In this document: positions 9,741-22,246 of the stretch, in pieces
Layout of the letters: each line of letters begins with the position of its first letter
How positions within the stretch are numbered: position 1 is the first letter of the stretch
Source: Tenodera sinensis
Taxonomy: Eukaryota; Arthropoda; Insecta; Mantodea; Mantidae
Length of the DNA stretch: 64,000 bases
Assembly: GCA_030765045.1 (NCBI GenBank)
Contig: CM060969.1
Span: 51,208,216 to 51,272,215, forward strand
Direction: 5' to 3'
Translations under genes and position numbers: made by a program
Notes under the pieces: model-generated
The model's database searches: none
Seen by the model: only the letters and a program-made list of their open reading frames with translations
Told to the model about the DNA's origin: nothing

Positions 9741-10885
9741 TGTTTGTCCGCTAAATAAGTAACTTGGTATTTAGGATTAAAATCCTTCAAACCAAGATTT
9801 ACAAGAAAATTCCCCACTCCAAACTACTCATTACACGGAACGTTTTCCAAACATTTTCATTTTTCCGAAACTAGCTTCAACTATTTTGATTAGAATGCTG
9901 CATGTTTAAAGTATTTTCATGAACCATTAAATGTATCTTTCTAATTCTCTGGGATTGGCCTCTTAAATCGTCATTCTGAAGGACTTTGCATAACTTGGAG
10001 ACAGTAAATGATGGATAAACCCTTACTGCACAAACATGTACATCTCACACCACTTATTCAAATAATTTTTGAGGCCATAGCCATTTCCAGATCTATATCT
10101 TTTTTATTGATTCCAGTACTAAAATACTTATACTTTCCTTAAATTAGGAAGTCATAATTTATGTATTTTACCCTTCTCCTGAGGACGGAATTTCAAAACC
10201 ATTGCATAGCCGCCAGTTCTTTAGAGATATGACTGTCAATTAAGACCATTGTACTCCTCATTATACCCATAAAGAAATATGCAATAAAGCAATTCTACAA
10301 ATACCCACCTAGATTCACATGAAATAGAAGAATAAGCGTTTGTAAAAATAGTTTATACAAGTACACAAAGTGATGTGAGTGCAACACATCCGATTTTTTT
10401 ATCATTAAGTGGGAATATTATTTGAATGACTGACATTTTATACTTAGAAGACTGTACTGTTTTCATTCGTTTGCTGATTTTTTTTATATACTGGAGTTCT
10501 GAAGTTAGGCTCTTTACTTTTTAGAAGCCTATTTTAAGTAATACTCTTTGGGTATCTTCTGAGAAATAACGGAATGGTATAATGTTTCAGTCCCTAATAG
10601 CCTATTTTTAAGGTGGTTGTTTAAATATGCATTTAATATGGAAAAAAGTAAGCAAACGAGTAATGAATCTAAAATTACTAAAAGTATTTGGTACAAAATA
10701 TGACCAACGCAATAAAAATTACGTCAGAATACGCAGATACTACTGTGCTTTTCAAATGGGAAGGAGTTTGTCCTTGAACGTTTCCAGTCCGGCAACCAAT
10801 CGGAGTCCTGCTGTGTTGTCATATTGCTTTCCCCTTATGGGACTTGCGATATCACATTAGGTCTAGCGCCAGTGAACTAGGACAG
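9741..10885. other. AT-rich spacer with dispersed-repeat similarity
   Basis: The block at 9760-9990 is alignable by eye with 34000-34190. A 77-codon frame at 10627 has no recognisable features. No gene was called. Confidence 0.5.
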
Positions 10886-10886
10886 T

Positions 10887-10889
<3 letters not shown>

Positions 10890-10950
<61 letters not shown>

Positions 10951-10962
10951 GAGAGAGAGATG
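10890..10962. repeat. (GA)n microsatellite
   Basis: Almost pure GA over about 70 bp with one GG interruption. Confidence 0.98.
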
Positions 10963-11205
10963 GAAATATGAAAAGAGTGGGGGTAATGAGCTTGCAACGC
11001 TGTGCACGTAAATTATCTAATTGGCTGTAGACCAGAACGTTTGAAAAACACAGTAGTGCAACGGTGCTCAACGGGGAAGCTGAAAACACCTCTTTCCACC
11101 CGCTGGGACAGAATAAAGAATTCATACTGGTTACTGAGTTCCAGTGGCGACACTATGCCGTCATTCTTACGCACAGGAAATCCAAGGTGTATACACATTC
11201 ATATT

Positions 11206-11640
11206 CTACTCCTTATTAACCCACATGATGTTTCTGAGGATGACTTCTATGCCACTGTTTACTGTTTCAATATTTGATGCAGCAGATAAAATACACAGTC
11301 TCAGAAGATAAGCAATGTAACTTAGACATATCTTACTCGGTTCCAATGTATTTAATTTTTGAAAATGCTTATTCTCAGATATAAGTGGACCCAAAGACTG
11401 CCATTAAACAGAAACAGAGGTAATCTCGAATACTCACTGCGGGGCAAAGACTTAAATAATTCCCACTCTTCTTTTTCAGAACATTTTACGGTCGTGGAAT
11501 TCTGCAATGCAAGTAGTTTCATGTGTAGCTCGTGTGCTCCCTCACTACGTGAAAATTTCAAAGGAGTGTCAAAAAAGTAAATTTTAGTTTCAAATGGCTT
11601 TAGGTCTTCAAATTGTGAAGGGAATGCATCATACAAACTG
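11206..11640 (-). pseudogene. hAT transposase C-terminal relic (GTF2IRD2/ZBED-like)
   Basis: On the minus strand, about 11640 to 11370 reads FEDLKPFETKIYFFDTPL and then ELHMKLLALQNSTTVKC. This is the segment before the dimerisation region in GTF2IRD2/ZBED5-type hAT proteins (an FxD-x5-F-x4-PF pattern, then L-x-ELI-x-LQ). A frame change then gives GSTYI, AFSKIKYI and LLRLCILSAASNIETVN, matching the family's GSTYLCE-x2-FS-x-MK-x2-KS block and terminal helix, with stops at the expected Cys and Gln positions. hAT transposases cut and paste DNA, and this C-terminal region makes dimers. Only the last third survives and it is broken. A different hAT fragment of the same type occurs at 42.4 kb. Confidence 0.65.
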
Positions 11641-12107
11641 CTTCAAAAGTTCAATGTATTTTTCCAGAAGAATAACGTTTATTGTGAACACGGACATAAA
11701 CAAGGAAAATGGTATAAATCTGCAACTACCAATCGTGCAAATCAGGCTCTTAATTAATTGTTTTCATCTCGAAAGCGAAAATATTCGTTCTCCTATTCAA
11801 CGTAGACTACTACTCCGTGCCATCTGTCTCTGACTACCAGGTCTGTGTTTCGTTGCCTTGGTTAGTGTTGGGGGAAAGCGAGCGTATGCTGCAGGGTTGA
11901 GCAACCCTGTAAATAGTGTGTTCGTTAAAATTCATTGGTAGTAGGAAGCATGTCTTCAATAATTAGGTAAACTGTGATGTTTGTATGTAACACTTTATAT
12001 AACAATTTTATTGTAGTCCGTAACACAAAGTTATGATAGATAAATGAACGGATATATTAGCACAGCATTGCAACTAATAGCTGTACTTAAAATTTGTATT
12101 TTGAAAT

Positions 12108-12377
12108 TCAAATTTGTCTATATAAATACAAATAAATGGCTAAATATGTTCCCTGTCCTAGAAAGGTTCTTATGAAGAGAAAAATTGAAAAAATTGCACC
12201 TAAAAAGGTAAAAACCACATAAGTTTTCCCATTCAAACCGAGAAAGATGGTTGTGTGTGTATAACCACTAATTCGTAAAACTGCTTGTCCAAACACTTCC
12301 AAATTCGGCACGTATATGTATTTTTTCATGGAGAAGATTTTTCTGCTATCCATTTTACTATACAACGCAAAACTCAC
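12108..12377 (-). pseudogene. Possible degenerate C2H2 zinc-finger units
   Basis: An open minus-strand frame of 89 codons reads KYIYVPNLEVFGQAVLRISG followed by YTHT, and about one finger length later TYVVFTFLGAIFS. Relative to K-Y-x-C-x2-C-x3-F-x5-L-x2-H-x3-HT, the Cys and first His positions are replaced but F, L, the last H and T keep their places. The next unit shows TY and G-A-I-F. This could be the decayed end of a zinc-finger array. It could also be chance, since the region is AT-rich and no full finger survives. Confidence 0.25.
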
Positions 12378-15300
12378 ACGTTTTTCTCTGCTCTGCTCCC
12401 TTTTCTTTTACGTGAGACATTCTCATATGCTTCTCTACTCACTTTTCAATTCATACAATGTTCTATGATTACATTCACACAGTTTTCTCTAATCACTTAT
12501 CTTTTACATTAGAATGTAATATGTTGCATTTCTATTACAATCCAAAAATAATTTATTATAATTATTATTATAAGTGTTAAAAATCAACTAAACTGTCTGC
12601 ACTCTCTTGATGCAAAAATAGGTAACAAAATTATCTTTAGAGTACCTGACGCCAACATGCCTACAGCTATCCAAATCGACCTATCAATTGCGCGTGAGTG
12701 TCTGTGTACTATAAACTTAAATGTGTTAAGTACAAACTTAAACTGTTTTAAATAACACCGAGATAGAACAAAAGAAAACTCAAATAATTTTCATGCCCAT
12801 TATATTTTTTAAATATTTAAATATATTTTTAATCTTAATACAGGCACAAACCAGGGATAGTGGAGAAACACAATTAAAACTTCCCTGTAACTATAAGACT
12901 AATATAATAGACCAAGTGGCCCACTAAAGCCGGCTCCACCGTAAGTAGATAACCCTTCGTGCGTTAAAAGAGTTGCAGAAATTCACGGCGGAAGAGAGGC
13001 CAGTGGCGCTGCTACTTCTTAGCGGGACGTGAGGTGAGTTTGTACTTCGTGATAATAGACAATAACATTATAAATAACCGAGAAAGTCTCATTCTAGTTA
13101 CAGAATCTTTATTTTCCAGGGAATAAACTCACTCCTGTATATTCTGCTATTGCCTAACATTTGAATTACAGATTGTAAAGAGCAAGCATGATAGTACGTG
13201 ATGTTTCATTGGCATTTCCTCGTTTCTTATTAAAGGATGGTTTATCATTCAGATTATGTTATACAGAGTAAAATGGGCTAGAAGCTACTTACAAAGCCAC
13301 ATAAGCATTAACAGGATAATTTGTCATTCAGATAATCTAATATAGAATAAAAGGAATTGAAAACTACTTACAAAGCTACCTAAGCATTAACAGAATTACG
13401 AAACACGATCACATTTCTTTCTGTATTCGCACTTTAACATACAATTCATATAATTTTCAATGATTGAAATGAAACGTATTGTCATGAGTAGGGTTACGCT
13501 ATGCATTATCCCGTTCTTAATTTCCCCTACACCACGACTTGGGAACGTAACTCACATGGTGGAATGCAGGAATGACGAGGGAAAACTGAACGGGTAGCGG
13601 GATCTCACCCCGTGAATGAAAGTCGGTTCACAGTTAAACATGTGTATTCACATTGAGCAATTAATACCAGGGTAATACATACAAGTAGGGATACAAGTTA
13701 CTGACTTACTACATGTTGCACAAATCACCACTTACACCTTACGTGTCCCGGGCCTAGAAGCTTGGCACACAACCACCTTTCAGTCACACTGCTAGCCCAG
13801 AAGAGAGCAAAACTACCCTCCTGTCGCGACCTTGCCAATTAGCTGCCTTCCCCTGCCATTCGTATCTTTCAAGGTAACCAACCCACTCCCAAGTAAATCC
13901 CACGATACTTCTCAGTAATGACCCAAAGCCCCACACAACTTACACTAATGCATTTGTGCCAGGTACGCCACAGTGTTACACTCAAAAGATTTTCTCTACC
14001 ACTTCCCTTTAACGTAACACATTCACATGACTTTCTCTGCTTGCTGTTAAACATACAATTATATGGACGTTGACATGTATAAAGCTGATAAACTCATCAC
14101 CGATAGACAGATCACCATGAAAACTGACACATTTAAGTGCTTTTTCACGGAGGCTTTTATGTGATCCATTGTATAATGCAATGTATTACATGACATGGTT
14201 TTCTCTAATAGATTTTCCTTTACGTAATACATTTATATATCCTTTTCTACTCACCGTTCAACTGTATACTCATCCACTTTTCTGTGACTGAAATATAAAT
14301 GCAAAGTATTACATTCACGGCTTCTTCTACACGCTCTTCTTCTATGAAACCCAATCACACCTCTTTTTCTACTCTCTCTTCCACAAACAATCTATGCACT
14401 TTTCAATGTGTTTGAAATTAAATGCAACATGTTACATTCACGCAACTTTCTCTACTTTATTGTCGTCCTGTGTCATTTGGGGTTGTCCAACAGCGCTTTT
14501 GCATACTGTTTTTCTGATATTTTTACTTATTTTGTGGTTTATAGTATCCAACCTATCTATAAAAGCTTTAGGGATAAAATTGCCAAACCAAGGGCAACGA
14601 TGGGTGTTTCAACTAGTATATAAATAACCTTAAGATCCTCCATGCGCACCTATAGATAGTGAGTGTTTGTGCATAGATTTAGCGAAGAGTGCATGGTCAT
14701 CTTTCTACCTAAGGCAAGGATCACAAATCAATTGGTTGTCACAAACAGCTATTGGTGTTGGAACAGATATTTAAATCGCCAACATTAATCATAATAGTTA
14801 TATGGTGAAATATGAGCTGCCAATGGGAAATCAATATGATTGCAATCTGCAGATTTTCTGCTATCCTCTGGTCAAAGGAATTAAACCAGTAGAGTAATAT
14901 TTTCATACCCACGAATGCCAATTTTAGTACCACGAATTGGATAGCAGATGCTAGCATCTAAAGAATTGATGCAATAAACCTCAAAATTATCATTTTGAAT
15001 CTTCGGGGTCATTACGTGAATGTCCTTTATACTGGCTAAAGGATTAAACGTTTTATAAAAGTGAGTTAGAACGTTATAGCTATAAATCATCTATTCTGAT
15101 AAAATTTTCTGAAGTTAATTTGAAATTTATGTATAAAACTCGATGTTGGTATATGTGTATCAAATTGATACACTCAAAGGTTGCTTGAAAACTGGGATAT
15201 CTAAGTGTTTTTTTGGTGGCACGGTTTTTATGGTATCAATTTTACTATAACTCGCAATTGGATGGTACTACAGAACATCAACTTCTATACCACTCAACCG

Positions 15301-15640
15301 ATCACCATGGAGGTATCTATCTTCTTCTCACTTATCATCAGCAATTCTTTTGGTGTTCTCAGTTACATTACAGTATACACGGTATATCATTTCTCACGAT
15401 TGTAACTAATAAAGGCAACGCTATTGGACAGGTGCAAGCTAAAGGTATGTGTTGTAGAGAGAAACCATAAACTGCGTGCAATGCTAGGTATTTCAGCTGC
15501 TAATAAATAAGAGGCAAAACAGAACTCTGGAAACACCCTACCATGTTGTAATCTCATTATTTCTACCTATGGCATGAGACAAAACTCTAAATTCTCTGGC
15601 ACAACAGCCAATGCAGAGCTTACCACCACAACCTCCACCT
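12378..15640. other. AT-rich region with irregular repeated motifs
   Basis: A motif TTTTCTCTA / ATTCACAT recurs at about 12380-12490, 13990-14030 and 14190-14450, with spacings near 40-50 and 80-84 bp. It may continue the degenerate zinc-finger array suggested at 12.1 kb (84 bp is one finger unit). No intact gene was seen. Confidence 0.35.
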
Positions 15641-15644
15641 CTGC

Positions 15645-16253
15645 TTTCTCCAGGAAGACCTACTACGGTAGGTTCAGGTTTGGCGTACCCTGGGCCCCGA
15701 GGCATACTCTCGGTTGGCTTCCACTAAGGGGTGAGAGGGCACATGCCAAACGCCCAGTCAACTTTAGTCCACTTTTGTGCGTGACATCCCACCTGATACC
15801 TCCCTGCACACAGTCTGTTGGATAACCTACGCGCGGTTTGTAGGTTGATGGGGAGACGCAAGGGGTGACTGGGTAACCACGTAAGTCCAAGCAGCCCCTG
15901 GTTATCATGTAGGATATGTGTTCGCATTCGCTGATAAAGGTCAGTCCCGGGTAGGGGCCATTGCATGAGCTGATGCACTCCTGAAGGCGATTGGGTCCCT
16001 CTGTCTATACAGTGGGAGGTGAGACCCTAGGATGAGCAAGGTCCAGTTCAGGACTCTCACATAATTCAGGGTGGCGGCCAGGACATGAGCATGCCATCAG
16101 AGACATTTGCAACAAAAATTAGTAAATTTGGTGTATAGGAAGTAGCAGAGTCGAGTGGTCCTCGCTACTTAGTAACAGCTAGAACTGAGGCAGATAAGAA
16201 ATTTCTATCGGTCAACCCATTTACTATTCAAAAGGATTTGTATAACAGTTGCT
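15645..16253 (+). mobile_element. Diverged 5' fragment of the same LINE family (5' UTR plus start of ORF1)
   Basis: From CCAGGAAGACCTACTACGG onward it aligns with copy 1 from about 16447 to about 17090. It covers the 5' UTR, GTGAGCATGCCATC around the ORF1 start, and the codons for VAESSGPRYLV. It stops mid-codon in the region equivalent to QKGLDNIAG, exactly where copy 1 begins. It is more diverged than copies 1 and 2 are from each other in the 5' UTR. It lacks the 5' ribozyme-like segment. Confidence 0.85.
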
Positions 16254-16373
16254 CCCCTCCGAAGGAATGTCGCCTTATCGTGGCGGAGGGGCTCAGTACT
16301 CGATCAAGACGGCCTACTAAGTGTCATTTTGACCACTGGTAGGCAAGAGGTGAGGGGAAACAAAGAACATTCC
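16254..16373 (+). ncRNA. HDV-like ribozyme candidate at the 5' end of LINE copy 1
   Basis: Candidate helices are P1 16254-16260 with 16285-16291; P2 GGAATGT 16264-16270 with ACATTCC 16367-16373 (fully paired); and P3 GCC 16272-16274 with GGC 16282-16284 closing a 7-nt loop. A long P4-like arm follows, then CAAAGA (C at 16361) just before P2'. This is the nested double-pseudoknot order of HDV-like ribozymes. The fold was done by hand. Confidence 0.5.
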
Positions 16374-16885
16374 AAACGGGTAGATGAGGCTCGTTAGTCT
16401 TGGTCGACGACTCATCTAGGAGAAGAGGACTCCGAAATCAAACTCCCCCAGGGGCTCCTACTACGGTAGGTACGGGTTTGGCGTACCCGGGGCCCCGAGC
16501 CATACTCTCGATTGGGTTCCTCCTAGAGGTGAGAGGGCACATGCCAAACGCCCAATCAACTTTGGTCCACTTTTGTGTTTGACCTCCCACCTGATACCTC
16601 CCTGTACACAGTCTGATGGATAACCTACGCGCGGGTCGTCGGAGGATGGGGTGACGCAAGGGGTGACTGGGTAATCGCGTAAGTCCCAGCCCCTGGTTAT
16701 CATGTAGGATCTGTGTGCGTATCCGCTGATAAAGGTCAGTCCCGGGGAGGGGCCATTGCATGAGCTGATGCACTCCTGAAGGCGATTGGGTCCCTCTGTC
16801 TATACATTGGGAGGTGAGACCCTAGGGTGAGCAAGGTCCAGGCCAGGACTCTCACCTAAGCCGGGGTGGTGCCCAGGATGTGAGC

Positions 16886-18355
16886 ATGCCATCGGAGACA
16901 TTTGCAATGGTGGAGGATGACATCGCCATGAGTTCTCCAAAAACTCAAAATAAAAAAAATAAAGTGTGTGTAAAGGAAGTAGCAGAGTCGAGTGGTCCTC
17001 GCTACTTAGTTATATCTCGAACTGAGGGAGATAAGAAGTTTTTGTCGGTGAGCCCATTTACTATACAAAAGGGTTTAGATAACATTGCCGGTCCAGTCAA
17101 GTCATGCACTAGATCTCGAAATGGCACGCTCTTGGTTGAAGCACATTCAGCTACCCAGGCAGCTAAGATATTGAAAGCGAATATGCTAGCAATTTATCCA
17201 GTACGCGTCGAGATGCACAGAACCTTGAACTCCTCGCGCGGTGTGATAAACACCCGTGCATTGGAAGGATTATCCAATGAGGAGATTCAAGAGAATCTGA
17301 CGGAGCAAGGCGTCATACACGTTTACCCGGTTCAGCGTAAAGAAGGTGGTGAGTTAAAGCCAACTAATACCCTGTTCCTGACCTTTGATCGGGTAGATCT
17401 CCCGCAAAGGATTAAGGCAGGGTATGAATCCATCGAAGTTAGGCCGTTCATCCCGAACCCACTCAGGTGTTTTAAGTGCCAGCGCTTTGGACATACAAGT
17501 GAGCTTTGTAAGGGACTAGCTACATGCCCTCAATGTGGAGATGAATCCCACGATGGTGCATGTACTACAGCTCCTACATGTGTGAACTGCAGAGGTGAAC
17601 ATCCATCTAGTTCCCGAGACTGCCCCCGCGTTGTAGAGGAAAGAGCGATCCAAGAGATACGGGTCAAAGAGAAGGTGCCCTCCTCAGAAGCCTGGAAAGT
17701 CTTGCGTCTACGCCAACCCTCTGTTCCTAGATCTGGAACCTATAGCTCAGTTGCAGCTAAAGCGGTAGCGAGCAGAGAGATCGCAACTCAGACCAGCGAT
17801 TTCAATGGGGCAACAATTTCTGAAAAAACACTTGTTGCCCGCAGCTCTATACCAAAACCTTCAACATCAGCGCGCACATCTGTATCAACGTGTACAAAAT
17901 CTGTTGCTGAAAAAAATTCAACTGTTCGATCACCAACGAAAATGCCAAACTCGACACACAAGACTAGCAAACCTGTTATTTACAATGGCTCGCCAATAAA
18001 GTTTAAGAAGAACTACACAAAGGACGATTTCCTCAAGGAAGATAAGGCTCATCAAAGGGATATAAGAGTCCAAGGAGATCCCCTCGAGGATCCTCTTCTG
18101 GGGAATCTTCAGGAGTGGACTCAGACCGGCGTCTTTCATCTTCGCCGGTCCCCATTAGCAACCGGTTCCAGACACTCGAACCCAAGTTTGCTATGGGAAG
18201 ACGCACGTCCTCGGCAGAGGACATGGATTTGGACCAATCTGCCCACACTGGGAGACCCCCAGTGGAAAAGAGGCGCGAAAAAGCGTCCGAAAAGAACGTC
18301 AGCCCAAGAGAGAAAAGGGCTAAATTAGTTCGACAACCGCCTGCTCCAAAGTAAT
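16886..18355 (+). pseudogene. LINE copy 1 ORF1 (Gag-like, CCHC knuckles), frameshifted
   Basis: An ATG at 16886 gives MPSETFAMVEDDIAMSS, and the frame runs on to RCFKCQRFGHTSELC, CPQCGDESHDGAC and CVNCRGEHPSSSRDC, three CCHC knuckles (about 17467-17625). These bind RNA in LINE ribonucleoprotein particles. After about 18050 the frame differs from the intact copy. The homologous tail (SSPVPISNRF to the PPAPK terminus) continues in the +1 frame and stops at 18354, so a frameshift near 18050-18110 replaced the true C-terminus. In the intact copy the upstream ATG is cut off by a stop and translation must start at the later ATG (equivalent to 16928), so the shorter start may be the ancestral one. 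Protein identity to the other copy is only around three quarters by eye, much lower than for ORF2. Confidence 0.85.
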
Positions 18356-18397
18356 GAAGAGTTACCTTGGAATTACCTATCCCATACACAATGCAAT

Positions 18398-21300
18398 ATG
18401 ACTATCCTACAATGGAACGTACGTGGCATTCGAACTCAAAGGCCAGAACTTGAGCTCTTGCTCAAAGAAAACGAACCTCTGGTCGCATGCTTGCAAGAGA
18501 CTAAGCTGCGTCCTCGAGACGCTTTCCATCTAAGGCGATACACCCCAATACGGTGTGATGTTACACCAGAAGAGGGTGTACCGGCACATGGCGGCGCTAT
18601 GATACTTGTCAGAGATGACGTATATATGCAAACTCTACCTTTGCACTCTGATATACAATCAGTTGCTGTATGGATTAAACTGCCAAACATACATTTCACT
18701 ATCTGTAATGTTTATTTGCCTCCCTCCCATGACTTCTCGCACATTGATTTAGAAGATCTAGTTTCCCAGTTGCCAACACCTTTTCTGTTGGTGGGAGACT
18801 TCAATGCGCACCACCCACTTTGGGGTTCAAGTCGCGCTTGTGCGAGAGGTACACTCATTTCCGATTTTTTGGACAGTCACAACCTAGCTCTCTTCAACAC
18901 TGGAGAGCCTACATTCATTTCGGACTCTCATAACAGCTTCTCACACCTTGACCTTGCAGTTTGTTCACCTCAGTTGGCAGTCTCCTTACAATGGAATATC
19001 ATCTCTGATTTACACTCTAGTGACCACTTCCCATGTCTTAGTAGTCTCTTGACGCAACATACGTATTCCACACGTATGCCCAGATGGCGTTTGGACCATG
19101 CCAACTGGAACCTCTACACCCAGTTGGCTGTCTTTACGTACAACGAGCACGACTCAGTGCATAATTTGGCGCAGCATCTCACGGAGACGATTCTCTCTGC
19201 TGCTGAACAGTCGATTCCGCGGTCGACTACACACCCCCGTCGATTTCCCGTCCCCTGGTGGACGGAAGAATGTCGGAATGCCATTCGTGCTCGAAGGCGT
19301 GCACTTAGGGTTTTCCAACGTCACCCTACTTTGGAAAACCTGATTGAATACAAGAAAATGCGCGCCAGGTCCAGACAAGTCATTAAGGATAGCAAAAAGT
19401 CATCATGGAGCAAATTTGTAGCTTCATTTAACCGACACACACCTTCCTCGGTTGTGTGGGATAGATTAAGGCGTGTTGCAGCTAAAACGACCCAAATACC
19501 ATGCGGGACTAAAAACAGCCACAGGAGCTGTTGTTGATTCATTTGAAGTGGCCAATACCTTTGGCAGTGCTTTCGCACAAGTGTCTAGCTCGGAAAACTA
19601 CTCCCCTGAGTTCCTTCCATTTAAAACTCAGGTGGAATCTCAAGGCTTCACGTTTCGTTCTAGAAACGTAGAAGATTACAATCGCCTTTTCACCATGGCG
19701 GAGCTGGAGCATTCCCTGAAATCTTCGCAATGTTCAGCACCAGGACCGGACGGTATTCATGTGCAAATGTTACAACAGCTCTCTCCTGAAGGTAAGGCAT
19801 TCCTGCTCGAGGTCTATAATCGTGTTTGGGTTGACAGTATACTCCCAGAAAATTGGCGGGAGGCCACCGTTATTCCCATCTTGAAGGCTGGGAAGGACCG
19901 TCATCTTCCCTCCAGCTATCGTCCTATTTCCCTCACCAGTTGCGTTTGCAAGGTGATGGAACGCATGATCAATGGACGATTGGTATGGTGGTTAGAAAGT
20001 CGTAACCTACTGACTAACATCCAGTGTGGTTTTCGACGACGCCGTTCAACTGTTGACCATCTTGTGTCAATATCGACACAGATAATGGACGGCTTTATGA
20101 AGAACTGTCAAACCGTTGTCATATTTTTCGATGTTGAGAAGGCTTATGATACGTGCTGGCGAGCAGGGATTCTACGTTCCCTGTATGCCTGGAACATACG
20201 CGGACGCCTACCACTTATCATTCAGGAGTTTATGAAGGACCGCTTTTTCCGAGTAAGGGTCGGCTCGATTTTTTCTAATTCTTTTGTTCAGGCCGGAGGG
20301 AGTACCTCAGGGTTCGGTGCTAAGTGTCACGCTCTTTACTATAGCAATTAACTCCATCTGGAAATGTGTTCCACCTGGAGCTTCGTCATGCCTATTCGTA
20401 GACGACTTCGCTGTCTATTGCACTTCTCAGCGCACGGCGTTCTTACAACGGCGCCTGCAGCAATGTTTGGACAACCTTAGAGAATGGAGCATGAAAGACG
20501 GCTTCCGTTTCTCAACTGAGAAGTCAATCTGCGTTAATTTCTGGCGCCGTAGGAGACGATTACCACCTTCGCTCCGATTTGGTCCAGATGAACTTCCCTT
20601 CGCAGAAGAGACGCGCTTCCTGGGTTTGATCTTGGACAGGAAGCTTAGTTGGTCGTCGCATATTGCACAGCTAAGAGCGAGATGTGACCGTTCCCTAAAT
20701 ATTATGCGAGTACTGAATGGCAAATCGTGGGGAGCGGATCGAACAATTTTGTTGCGAATATATCGCGCATTGGTCCGATCCAAGCTAGACTATGGGTGTA
20801 TTGTTTATTCGTCAGCACGACCATCTGTGCTGAGAAGATTAGACGTGGTCCATAATAGGGGCATCCGCATTGCAACAGGAGCTTTTCCAACAAGCCCAGT
20901 GGTGAGCCTTTACGCCGAGTCGGCAGAAGCTCCTCTGCAGTATCGGCGTGAGATTCTCTTGGCAAATTATGGTTGTGCGCTTAGATGTATGCCTAAGCAC
21001 CCAACGTTCGCTTCTTTTTTCACCACCACGCTAAGAGAACGATATAGAAATAGCACCCTTAATCCAAAGCCTGCGGGGTTCCGTTTCCAAGAGCTCCTAG
21101 TGAAGCTTGGAGTGGAACTGCCTGTGATGTTCGCCAAGGGCGAGAGACTTTACCCCCCTTGGCTATCTGGTACGCCCCATGTAGATCTTGGGATGACCAT
21201 ACACCAGAAGTCCACGATGCCTATTTCAAGTATCCGCACGTGTTTCTTAGAATTTTTGTCAGGCTACTCTGACCGTAAATATATTTACACCGATGGATCA

Positions 21301-22086
21301 AAGAACACCAACGGTGTTGGATGTGCTTATGTTTATGGAACCGAACCATATACATTCGGTTTTCCAAATAGCACTTCCATTTTTACTGCAGAGCTTTATG
21401 CAATCTATCGAGCCGTTTTGTATGTTCGCCGTCGTAAATTAGGTGACTACCTGATTTTGAGCGATTCCCTTAGTGCACTGCAGAGCCTTTGTCAGTTGTA
21501 CAACCCCCACCCTATTGTACAACGTATCCAGGATGCCCTCCATGTTTTACACGCTTCTGGCGTTGACGTGGTGTGTGCATGGATTCCTGGTCACGTAGGT
21601 TTGCCTGGGAATGAAAAGGCAGATTTAGCAGCAAAGACGGCAACTACAGAACCCAGAATTATCATCTCACGTGTTACTTCGGAAGACTTTAGGCTTGAAG
21701 TGCGGAGAGCGGTGCTGTCGTCCTGGCACGACGAGTGGTCAGCTCTCCGCGATAATAAGCTTAGAGAAGTGAAAGAACTTCCGATAAACTGGGTAACTTC
21801 CTGTCGCACATCTCGTCGCGAGGAGGTTAGTTTGGCTCGATTAAGAATAGGGCACTGCAATTTTTCGCACGGTTACCTATTTAAAAGGGACCCTGCGCCT
21901 CTATGTCCGCTGTGTGACAACGTTTTGTCGGTTCGCAACGTGCTCCTGGAGTGTTACTCTCTAGCGCACCTTCGGGATTCTCTGCAGCTGCCTGCCAGAC
22001 TTGCAGAGGTCCTAGCGGACGACAAAACAGCGGTTGATAGAGTTCTTAATTTTTTAGCGCAGTGTAATATAAATTTGAGGATTTAA
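18398..22086 (+). pseudogene. LINE copy 1 ORF2 (endonuclease, RT, RNase H), two frameshifts
   Basis: The frame starts at MTILQWNVRGIRTQRP. The apurinic-type endonuclease shows QETKLRP, LLVGDFNAHHPLWG and SDHFPC. A 2-bp deletion at about 19500 relative to the intact copy shifts the frame in the linker before RT. RT then reads on (PDGIHVQML, SYRPISLTSC, FFDVEKAYDTCW) to about 20290, where a 1-bp insertion shifts it again. The last frame holds FVDDFAVYC (RT catalytic box), RNase H (IYTDGSKNTN, TAELYAIYRA, LSDSLSAL, WIPGHVGLPGNEKADLAAK) and a terminal CCHC (CPLCDNVLSVRNVLLEC, where the expected His is Asn). It stops at 22086. Full protein cannot be made from this copy. Confidence 0.95.
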
Positions 22087-22246
22087 ATTTTTTAATTATC
22101 TTGTTCTGCTTTTGGACATATTTATCACCTTGTTTCATATCTGGCTATTGTCACTGTTTTTTACCTTTGTATATTTTTCTTGTTGCAGTATTTTTATTTT
22201 TTGTGTGAAATTTATATCTGGCTATTGCCATGAATCTTTTATGGGC

